Source: DAOTWP01 sp034435675
GTDB lineage: Bacteria > Chloroflexota > Anaerolineae > Aggregatilineales > Phototrophicaceae
Assembly: GCA_034435675.1 (NCBI GenBank)
Contig: DAOTWP010000170.1
Span: 1-30,114, forward strand
DNA length: 30,114 nt
Direction of reading: 5' to 3'
Of this stretch, positions 1-6,951 are shown in pieces; position 1 is the first letter of the stretch; each line of letters opens with the position of its first letter. The position numbers and the translations under genes were made by a program. A model generated the notes under the pieces. That model was not told the origin of the DNA and ran no database searches. It saw only the letters and a program-made list of their open reading frames with translations.

Positions 1-2630
1 ACAGCATTCACCCCGACACCGAGAATATTGACTACGACCAAATGCGCCGCCTGGCGCTGGAACACCGCCCCAAACTGATCATCGGCGGTTACAGCAGCTT
101 CCCGCTGGCACCGGACTGGCGCGCCTACCGCGCGATTGCCGACGAAGTGGGCGCGGTGCTGCTGGCGGACATCGCCCATGTCGCCGGGCTGGTCATCGCT
201 GGGGAGTATCCCAGCCCGGTGGGCATTGCCGATGTAGTCAGCTTCACCACGCACAAAACACTCAACGGACCGCGCGGCGCGGTGCTGATTACACACAACA
301 AGGCGCTGTCGGATAAAATTGATCGCGGCGTGTTCCCCGGCGAACAGGGCGGACCGCACGTAAACCAGATCGCGGCGCTGGCAGTGGCGATGCGCCTGAC
401 ACAGAGCGAGCAGTTCCACGAACTCCAGCGGCAGACCGTGCGCAACGCCAGAAGGCTTGCCGAACAACTTGCGGCACGGGATATTCGCATCTGCTACGGC
501 GGCACGGACAGCCATATGCTGACGATTGATGTCAGCACGATTAAAGGCGCAGACGGCACGGCGCTCAGCGGCGATATGGCAGCGCGCATTCTCGATCTAG
601 CCGGCATTGTCGCCAACCGCCAGACAATCCCCGGCGACACCAGCGCCCTGCGCCCGTCCGGCGTGCGCCTGGGCACACCCTGGATTACACAGCGCGGCTT
701 TCATGAGCCGGAAATTGACCTGCTGGCGGCGAATATCGCCGACCTGCTGCACGCCTGCAAACCGTTCACGCTGACTGACATGAAGCGCCCGCAGCCGCGC
801 AGCAAGGTAGATTTCGCCACACTGCACCGCGTGCGCAATGCCATCCGCGACCTATCCGCCAGTGTGGGCATTGACAGCGATGTGCCCGCGCTGACAGCGT
901 CCGACGATTACCCGCACTTCAGCTACTTGCAGCCGGACAGCGGGCAGGTGGACTGGCGCGCCTTCGACATCAGCGGGGAACGCGCCGCGGATTTCCTGCA
1001 TATGGCGCTGACCAGCGATGTTTACGCGCTGGCAGCCGCCGGGGAACAGCAGCCGACATGGATTCTTGATTGGGACGGCGCGGCGCTCGCGCGCGGGGTG
1101 CTGGCGCGCATGGACAGCGGCTACCGCCTCTATGTCGAACGCAATCCCGCGCAGGTCGCGGCGTGGCTGCGTTCGCTCTCGGACGGGTTCGTGCTGTTTG
1201 ACAAGACTGACGAATACGCCAGAGTGCCCGGTCCGGTCACAGTGGCGGACGCCGGGGCGCTGCAACCTGCCGCCGATCTGCGCGGCGGTTGGTCAGAGGG
1301 TACGGGCTTTGCACAAAAGGCGTACTCTATTGGCATGCACGGCGCTGCCTATGCCGGACCTACCGGCGCGGCGCTGCCGGAATTCACCTGGACAGAACCG
1401 GCAGAGGGCGAACTCAAGCGCACGTCACTGTATGACCTGCATCGCAGCCTGAACGCCAGGATGGTGCCGTTCGCCGGGTACGATATGCCTGTGTGGTACA
1501 CCTCGGTCAGCGAGGAACATATGGCAGTGCGCACTGGCGCGGGCATCTTCGACGTGGCGCATATGGGCGTGTTCGATGTGCGCGGCGCGGGCGCGGCGGA
1601 GTTCCTCAACACCGTGACGACCAATGATGTGCTGCGCCTGGAAATCGGCGAGTCGCACTACACCTATCTGCTCGACATTCGCGGCATCCCGGTGGATGAC
1701 CTGATGATCTACCGCGTGACGGCAGACCGCTATCTGGTGGTGGTCAATGCCAGCAACAACGACAAGAACTGGGCGTGGCTGCAAGCCATCATCGGCGGGC
1801 AGGTGCAGATCAACCCCGCCGCGCCCTGGGCACGTATCGGCGGCAGCGAGCGTTTTGAACTGCGCGACCTGCGCGACCCGGCAGTTGGCGCGGAACGGCG
1901 TGTTGATCTGGCGCTGCAAGGACCGCAGAGCAAGAACATCCTGCTGGCGCTGGGCGGCAGTGATGCCGACAAGGCGAAGGTCAGTGCGCTGCCCTGGGCA
2001 GGGGTGACACAGGTCACGCTGGGCGGCTTTGACCTGATCGTATCACGCACGGGCTACACCGGTGAACGCATCGCCTACGAGCTGTTCGTCCACCCCGATC
2101 ACGCGGCGGCGCTGTTCAAGGCGCTGGTGGACGGCGGCGCGATCCCCTGCGGGCTGGCAGCGCGGGACAGCCTGCGCACCGAGGCAGGGCTGCCGCTGTA
2201 CGGGCACGAACTGGCGGGCGATCTGGGGCTGAACCCGGCGGACGCGGGCTTCGCGGGTTATGTCAAGCTGTATAAGCCGTTCTTCATCGGCAAAGCGGCG
2301 TTTATCGCGCATGAACGTGTACGTGACGCAGAAGTTACGCGCTTCCGTATGGACGCAAAGGGCGTGCGCCCGCCGCATCCCGGCGACCCGATTGTGGACA
2401 AAAAGGGGCGCGTGGTTGGTATCGTCACCAGTTGCAGCATTGACAGCGAAGGCTACCAGCTTGGGCAGGCATACCTGAAAGGCGACTTCCTGAGCGAAGG
2501 CACGCCCGTCGCGGTGTTCCCCGGCAGCGCCAAAGCGAAGGCGAGCAGTGTCGCCGGGCTGAAGCTGGGCGATAAGGCGCTGCTGCCCGAACCCGCCACC
2601 GTGCTGAGCCGCTTCCCGAAGCGGAAGTAA
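1..2630 (+). CDS. glyA-gcvT: Serine hydroxymethyltransferase - aminomethyltransferase fusion (5' partial)
   Basis: The reading frame is already open at base 3, so the 5' end lies outside the window. About 875 codons are visible. The first ~250 residues are the C-terminal half of a PLP-dependent serine hydroxymethyltransferase: the motif TTHKTLNGPRG carries the PLP lysine (codon 255-257) and SGVRLGTPWITQRGF follows. By comparison with ordinary SHMT, roughly 145 N-terminal residues are missing. From about nt 1412 to the stop is a complete glycine-cleavage T protein (folate-binding aminomethyltransferase), starting LYDLHRSLNARMVPFAGYDMP. Its putative catalytic Asp lies in GIPVDDLMIY (codons 1695-1700). 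Between them (about nt 810-1400) is a linker containing a T-protein-like but degenerate segment (see findings). SHMT makes methylene-THF and glycine from serine; the T protein releases ammonia and methylene-THF from aminomethyl-GcvH. The partners gcvH, gcvPA and gcvPB lie at 8947-12301. The family calls are secure; how the fused enzyme works is inference. Confidence 0.93.
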   Translation, partial: SIHPDTENIDYDQMRRLALEHRPKLIIGGYSSFPLAPDWRAYRAIADEVGAVLLADIAHVAGLVIAGEYPSPVGIADVVSFTTHKTLNGPRGAVLITHNKALSDKIDRGVFPGEQGGPHVNQIAALAVAMRLTQSEQFHELQRQTVRNARRLAEQLAARDIRICYGGTDSHMLTIDVSTIKGADGTALSGDMAARILDLAGIVANRQTIPGDTSALRPSGVRLGTPWITQRGFHEPEIDLLAANIADLLHACKPFTLTDMKRPQPRSKVDFATLHRVRNAIRDLSASVGIDSDVPALTASDDYPHFSYLQPDSGQVDWRAFDISGERAADFLHMALTSDVYALAAAGEQQPTWILDWDGAALARGVLARMDSGYRLYVERNPAQVAAWLRSLSDGFVLFDKTDEYARVPGPVTVADAGALQPAADLRGGWSEGTGFAQKAYSIGMHGAAYAGPTGAALPEFTWTEPAEGELKRTSLYDLHRSLNARMVPFAGYDMPVWYTSVSEEHMAVRTGAGIFDVAHMGVFDVRGAGAAEFLNTVTTNDVLRLEIGESHYTYLLDIRGIPVDDLMIYRVTADRYLVVVNASNNDKNWAWLQAIIGGQVQINPAAPWARIGGSERFELRDLRDPAVGAERRVDLALQGPQSKNILLALGGSDADKAKVSALPWAGVTQVTLGGFDLIVSRTGYTGERIAYELFVHPDHAAALFKALVDGGAIPCGLAARDSLRTEAGLPLYGHELAGDLGLNPADAGFAGYVKLYKPFFIGKAAFIAHERVRDAEVTRFRMDAKGVRPPHPGDPIVDKKGRVVGIVTSCSIDSEGYQLGQAYLKGDFLSEGTPVAVFPGSAKAKASSVAGLKLGDKALLPEPATVLSRFPKRK

Positions 2631-2662
2631 ACACTGCTCTTAGTCCGCCGCCCACTGTTCGC

Positions 2663-2702
2663 CTACTACTACTCCACACCCTTTAGGGTGGCGTAGTAGT
2701 AG
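2663..2702. terminator. Hairpin after glyA-gcvT
   Basis: Bases 2663-2672 pair perfectly with 2693-2702 (10 bp). After a small asymmetric internal loop, 2677-2682 pair with 2685-2690 (6 bp, 2-nt loop). The hairpin begins 33 nt after the glyA-gcvT stop, between convergent genes. No T-tract follows on either strand, so it is a transcript-end structure or stabiliser rather than a textbook intrinsic terminator. Confidence 0.45.
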
Positions 2703-2755
2703 TAGCGAGGGGTCGGGTCTGGCAGGGGAGCAAAGCCTGAAAACCCCGTAAACCA

Positions 2756-2782
2756 GAGGAGCGCCCACACCGGACGCTCCTC
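2756..2782 (-). terminator. Hairpin downstream of hppA
   Basis: GAGGAGCG at 2756-2763 pairs with CGCTCCTC at 2775-2782 (8 bp, 11-nt loop). On the minus strand the hairpin lies after the hppA stop and is followed by TGGTTTACGGGGTTTT, which is moderately T-rich. This makes it the best candidate for the hppA terminator, though a weak one. Confidence 0.35.
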
Positions 2783-2817
2783 CGCTATTACAGCCACAAA
2801 TGCGAATATCAGGCGAA

Positions 2818-2837
2818 CAAGGGGATTAATTCCCTTG
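2818..2837. repeat. Short hairpin related to one at 20880
   Basis: CAAGGGGA (2818-2825) pairs with TTCCCTTG (2830-2837), with one G.T pair and loop TTAA, just beyond the hppA stop. The same core and the flanking bases CTCAGC recur at 20880-20905 as CAAGGGaatccatcCCCTTGTTCAGC. The two copies suggest a small dispersed palindromic repeat; two copies alone do not prove a family. Confidence 0.4.
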
Positions 2838-2851
2838 CTCAGCGCCAGGTT

Positions 2852-5488
2852 CTAATCCCCTGCGCCTGCCGCTGCCGGGCTGCCTTCCGCCTGTTCGGGG
2901 CGGTCACTGCGCCGCACAGACAGCACGATAATCACGATGCCGACCAGACACAACGCCAGCACCGGCAGTGTCGAGTCGGGTGTTTGCGTTTGCACGACAA
3001 TCGGTGCCATGATCAGTGCAACCAGATTCATCACCTTGATCATCGGGTTCAGCGCCGGACCCGCCGTGTCCTTGAACGGATCGCCGACGGTATCGCCGAC
3101 CACGCTTGCCTTGTGGTTGGCGCTGCCCTTGCCGCCGTAATTGCCGTCTTCGATATACTTCTTGGCGTTATCCCACGCGCCGCCGGCATTCGCCATGAAC
3201 ACCGCCTGTAACTGCCCGGAGACGATTACCCCCGCGAGGAAACCGCCCAGCGCCTGCTCCTTGAGCAGCAGCCCGACGACAATCGGCGAGAGAATCGCGA
3301 TCAGCCCCAGCGGGATCAGTTCGGTCTGCGCGGAACGGGTAGAGATAGTCACACACTGCGCGTAATCCGGCAGTTTGGTGCCTTCCATTACGCCGGGCAG
3401 GCGCAGTTGGCGGCGCACTTCCGCCATGATAAACCCGGCAGCGCGGTTGACCGCTTTGATCAGCAGCCCGCTGAAGAGCAGCGGCAGCGCCCCACCCAGC
3501 AGCAGCCCGACAAACACCGACGGGTCAGCCAGATTGATCGTCCGTGTAAACGTGTCCAACCGTTCGGCAGGCATCACCCGTTCGATGTCAATGAAGAACG
3601 ACCCGAACAGGGACACCGCCGCAATCACCGCCGAGCCGATCGCAATACCTTTGGTGATCGCCTTGGTGGTGTTGCCCGCCGCGTCAAGGTCTGCCATGAT
3701 CTGGCGCGCCTCTTCGGGGAAATCCTCGCCCGCCAGCTCACCAATCCCGTTGGCATTGTCCGAAATCGGACCGAAGGTGTCCATCGACACATTGTTGCCC
3801 GTGTGCGACAGCATCCCCACACCGATCAGCGACACGCCAAACAGCGTGTAGACGAAGCGGTTTTCCGCGCCGACATCACGCATGCTGATCAGGAACAGCG
3901 CCGCCACCATGATCCACAGCGCCATAAAGATGCCGCCAACCAGATTCTTGCGCATCCACCCGCGCCCGATTGCCAGCACCGACAGCGCCACACCGATCAG
4001 GAACACCGGCAGATACAAATCCGGTGGGAAATTCACACTATAAACCAGAATGGACGCCCCCAGACTGGCGACAATCACCAGCACCGACCACACGCTCGAC
4101 AGATAGCCCAGCGAGATGCCTTCCAGAATGACCAGCGCCGGACCAAATGCCGTCGCCCTGGCGATGTTATGCACGCGCGGGCTTTTGGCACTGGTGGCAT
4201 ACGAGGTCAGCGGGTTGAAGGCGACTGCCAGCGCCACGCCGATTGCGACCAGCGCCCCCAGCGACAGATGCGACAGCAGATCACCGCCGGGATCCTGGTT
4301 GCCAGCATAGAACACTGCCAGCAGGAACGTGGAAATAATCGTAATCGCGCTGGAGACTTCATAACTTTTGTACATCGCTTCTTCAGCATCATCCACGCGC
4401 CACAGCGACACGGCATACGTGCCAACAATGGAACTCACCACGCCGATGCCGCGCACCAGCAGCGGCAGCACAATCCAGAACAACTGCCCGGTCAGCGCCA
4501 GCAGCGCCAACCCCAGAATCAGGCTAGACACAATCGTCACTTCATAGCTTTCGAAGATGTCCGCAGCCATCCCGGCGCAGTCGCCCACGTTGTCGCCAAC
4601 CAGGTCAGCGATGACGGCAGCATTACGCGGGTCATCTTCCGGCAGGTCTGCCTCGACCTTGCCGACCAGGTCAGCGCCGACATCCGCCGCCTTGGTATAG
4701 ATGCCGCCCCCAACACGCATGAACAGCGCCAGCAGCGTGCCACCGAAGCCAAAGCCCAGCAGCACATCCGGCGCAGCTTTGCCGAAGATGATGAAGATGA
4801 ACGTGCCGCCCAGCAGCCCTAAGCCGTCGGTCAGCATGCCAGTGATTGTGCCGGAGCGATAGGCGATCTTCAGGGCACGGCTGAAACCCACCCGCGACGC
4901 CGCCGCCACGCGCACATTGCCCTGCACCGCCATGTTCATGCCGATAAACCCAACGGTCGCCGAGAAGGTCGCGCCCATCGCAAACGCCAGCGCGCGCCCA
5001 ATCGCCACACCTGTCACTGCATCGGCACATTCCACTGCGCCCGCGACTCGTTCGGGGTTAAAGTTGGCATAGCCGTTGTTCAGGGCATACTGTTTCGCGG
5101 TAACCTCGCCCGTGTGCAGCGCTGCCAGCACATCCGCCTCTGCCAGCCCGGTCTGGGCGGCGATATTGGCGGCAAATGCCTCTTCCACCAGCGCGGGACA
5201 GAACAGTTCGTTCGCCTCGCCCGTCGGTTTGACCAGTGCGACGCTCAGGAACATCGCTATGGTCAGGACAATAATTAGGACAACGATAGTGCGAAGCTGC
5301 GTGCGCAGATAGGCATTCGCGCCATCACGAATAAACCCCCAGATTCGCTGCATTGCCTCGCTGCCTTTGTCAGCAGCAAAGGTCTGGCGCGCCAGCCAAT
5401 AGGCATAGGCAAGCGCAACCACCGCTGTAGCGAGCACGATGAGGATCATCACCTGCTCAAAAGCCTGGATGCCCTGCATTGCGTGCAT
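2852..5488 (-). CDS. hppA: K+-independent membrane-bound proton-pumping pyrophosphatase
   Basis: An 878-residue multi-pass membrane protein that couples pyrophosphate hydrolysis to H+ export. Family signatures are clear: DVGADLVGKVE (269-279), DNVGDCAGMAAD (299-310), DTFGPISDNANGIGELAG (570-587) and, near the C-terminus, GDTVGDPFKDTAGPALNP. GNTTKAITKG (605-614) has Lys609 and Thr612 where K+-dependent enzymes carry Ala and Gly, so this should be the K+-independent H+-pumping type. I chose the ATG at 5488 because AAGGAGG lies 8 nt upstream; a longer frame adds 22 residues without a ribosome site. Residues ~87-155, between the second and third membrane segments, form a long predicted extracytoplasmic loop with two cysteines (97, 154), making the protein longer than a typical ~700-residue homologue. 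Single-gene transcript; the neighbouring RCK gene on the same strand is ~220 nt upstream. Confidence 0.96.
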   Translation of the reverse strand: MHAMQGIQAFEQVMILIVLATAVVALAYAYWLARQTFAADKGSEAMQRIWGFIRDGANAYLRTQLRTIVVLIIVLTIAMFLSVALVKPTGEANELFCPALVEEAFAANIAAQTGLAEADVLAALHTGEVTAKQYALNNGYANFNPERVAGAVECADAVTGVAIGRALAFAMGATFSATVGFIGMNMAVQGNVRVAAASRVGFSRALKIAYRSGTITGMLTDGLGLLGGTFIFIIFGKAAPDVLLGFGFGGTLLALFMRVGGGIYTKAADVGADLVGKVEADLPEDDPRNAAVIADLVGDNVGDCAGMAADIFESYEVTIVSSLILGLALLALTGQLFWIVLPLLVRGIGVVSSIVGTYAVSLWRVDDAEEAMYKSYEVSSAITIISTFLLAVFYAGNQDPGGDLLSHLSLGALVAIGVALAVAFNPLTSYATSAKSPRVHNIARATAFGPALVILEGISLGYLSSVWSVLVIVASLGASILVYSVNFPPDLYLPVFLIGVALSVLAIGRGWMRKNLVGGIFMALWIMVAALFLISMRDVGAENRFVYTLFGVSLIGVGMLSHTGNNVSMDTFGPISDNANGIGELAGEDFPEEARQIMADLDAAGNTTKAITKGIAIGSAVIAAVSLFGSFFIDIERVMPAERLDTFTRTINLADPSVFVGLLLGGALPLLFSGLLIKAVNRAAGFIMAEVRRQLRLPGVMEGTKLPDYAQCVTISTRSAQTELIPLGLIAILSPIVVGLLLKEQALGGFLAGVIVSGQLQAVFMANAGGAWDNAKKYIEDGNYGGKGSANHKASVVGDTVGDPFKDTAGPALNPMIKVMNLVALIMAPIVVQTQTPDSTLPVLALCLVGIVIIVLSVRRSDRPEQAEGSPAAAGAGD

Positions 5489-5600
5489 AAAGTGTGCCTC
5501 CTTATTACGGTATAAAGGGTAATTTTTCCGGCTTAGACCCGGCACGACACACAATCCGGGGAGGATCGTTCAGTGCCGGTGGAAATTAAGCCTAGTTAAC

Positions 5601-5606
5601 ATTATA
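5601..5606 (-). promoter_or_regulatory. Putative -10 element of hppA
   Basis: On the minus strand a perfect TATAAT lies about 113 nt upstream of the hppA start. No good -35 is visible at 16-18 nt spacing (AGTGCA at 17 nt is poor), so this is a partial promoter match. Confidence 0.35.
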
Positions 5607-5712
5607 GGAGAGATCACACAAATTGCACTGATTCCAAATGACATGGAAAACGCACGCCGAAAAGCAGGATTACCCGCCCGACACCCCCGTCCGGCGGGTC
5701 CGGGCGCGCTGT

Positions 5713-6792
5713 TCAGCGTCCCCGGTTGCGTTTGACCACATTCAGGATACGGTCATAGCGGGCAAAAATGACGACTGTATCGCCGGGCAGTACCACCAGA
5801 TCATGGCGCGGCTGCACATCGACCACGCCCTCGCGCTCGTGCAGCACAATGTCCATATCGCCTTCGCGCTGGAGCGTGCCCACATCCACACTTGCCATAA
5901 ATGACCCCGGCTGCACTGTCAGCCGCAGCATACTGTAATCTACGTCGTTGACCTTCAGCGTTTGGGTGATTTCGATGCCCATTGCCGCCGCCGCGAATGC
6001 CGGGGCAGAAAGCTCTGACGAACTGAGCACCGCCTGTACATTCATGAAGCGTTCGATCTGTTTGGCGAACCGGTCATCCCACACGCGGGCGATGATCCGC
6101 ACGGCGGGGTTCATGTCCCGCGCCCGCATGATCGCTTCCAGGTTGGTATTGTCGTTGCCGGTGCAGCACACAAAGGCATCGGCAGCTTGCAGCCCGGCTT
6201 TTTCCAGCGTGGCGGGCAGCCGCCCGTCACCATCAATCAATGGCACATCGAACTGCGCGAGCGTTTCTTCAACACCGGGATCAGGATCGTTGTCCACCAC
6301 GACCACTTCCAACCCCATTGCCACCAGCGCGCGCACCACCCGCAGCCCTACATGCCCCGCGCCGAACACAATCACATGATTTCGATACGTTGACGCCACC
6401 GCTTCCCTCCACGCATTCCGGCGTTCATCGCGGTTAAAAAACAGTCGCACAAAATCCGCCGCGCCGCGCCCCAGAATGATGACGAACAGCACCGGCAGCG
6501 CATACCAGAACAACACCAGATACCATTCCGGCGGGGCGCTTTCCGGCGTTTCGAGGATCATCAATTGCAGCATGACATATGGACGGTCAATCAGCGGCAG
6601 CCCCACACCGCGCGCCATAAAATACAGTTCACCATAAATATAGCCTCCGCCCACTGTCACCAGCAGGAAGGCAATCACCGACAGGCGAAATTCGCGCCAC
6701 AGCGCGCGGGTATCGCGCCACACAGCACGCAAGAAGCGCACCCAGCGGCGGGTCGGCTGGTAGGTTGGGATCAATTGGGCATAGGGCGGCAA
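5713..6792 (-). CDS. Two-TM RCK/TrkA-N domain protein lacking a K+ selectivity filter
   Basis: 359 residues. Two hydrophobic segments (about 38-58 and 90-109) precede an RCK/TrkA-N Rossmann domain with VFGAGHVGLRV (GxGxxG at 144-149) and the acidic strand end VVVVDND. An RCK-C-like domain covers about 275-350 (PGDTVVIFARYD). This is the layout of bacterial RCK-gated potassium channels such as MthK, but the segment between the TM helices reads MILETPESAPPEW where a channel has TVGYGD, so K+ conduction by this chain alone is doubtful. The start codon is TTG (6792), with GGGAG 7 nt upstream; no in-frame ATG or GTG gives a better start. It could be a ligand-sensing subunit for another transporter. 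The fold is secure; the function is not. Confidence 0.82.
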   Translation of the reverse strand: MPPYAQLIPTYQPTRRWVRFLRAVWRDTRALWREFRLSVIAFLLVTVGGGYIYGELYFMARGVGLPLIDRPYVMLQLMILETPESAPPEWYLVLFWYALPVLFVIILGRGAADFVRLFFNRDERRNAWREAVASTYRNHVIVFGAGHVGLRVVRALVAMGLEVVVVDNDPDPGVEETLAQFDVPLIDGDGRLPATLEKAGLQAADAFVCCTGNDNTNLEAIMRARDMNPAVRIIARVWDDRFAKQIERFMNVQAVLSSSELSAPAFAAAAMGIEITQTLKVNDVDYSMLRLTVQPGSFMASVDVGTLQREGDMDIVLHEREGVVDVQPRHDLVVLPGDTVVIFARYDRILNVVKRNRGR

Positions 6793-6886
6793 GGCAGCGC
6801 TCCCGGCACATGAACTCAGCTTGAACGGTTGAACAACTGCAGCGTGTATTGTAGCGCAGGCTGAGGCAGCAGGGGCAGGCAGTTGG

Positions 6887-6914
6887 TTGCAAATTCATGA
6901 ACTGGGCATACACT
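6887..6914 (+). promoter_or_regulatory. Possible promoter of the TAP-like hydrolase gene
   Basis: TTGCAA (6887-6892), a 16-nt spacer and TACACT (6909-6914) lie 37 nt before the chosen ATG. Both hexamers match the sigma70 consensus only moderately. On the other strand ATTGTA at 6848-6853 reads as a -10 (TACAAT) for the RCK gene, without a clear -35. Confidence 0.35.
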
Positions 6915-6951
6915 GAAAATGATCCCATTACACAAAGGAGTCCCATTGACT

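Noticed and set aside
3407..4822. 471-codon open frame on the plus strand
   Set aside because: It is the antisense shadow of hppA, with a His/Arg/Gln-rich composition unlike any protein; the hppA motifs on the other strand are unmistakable.
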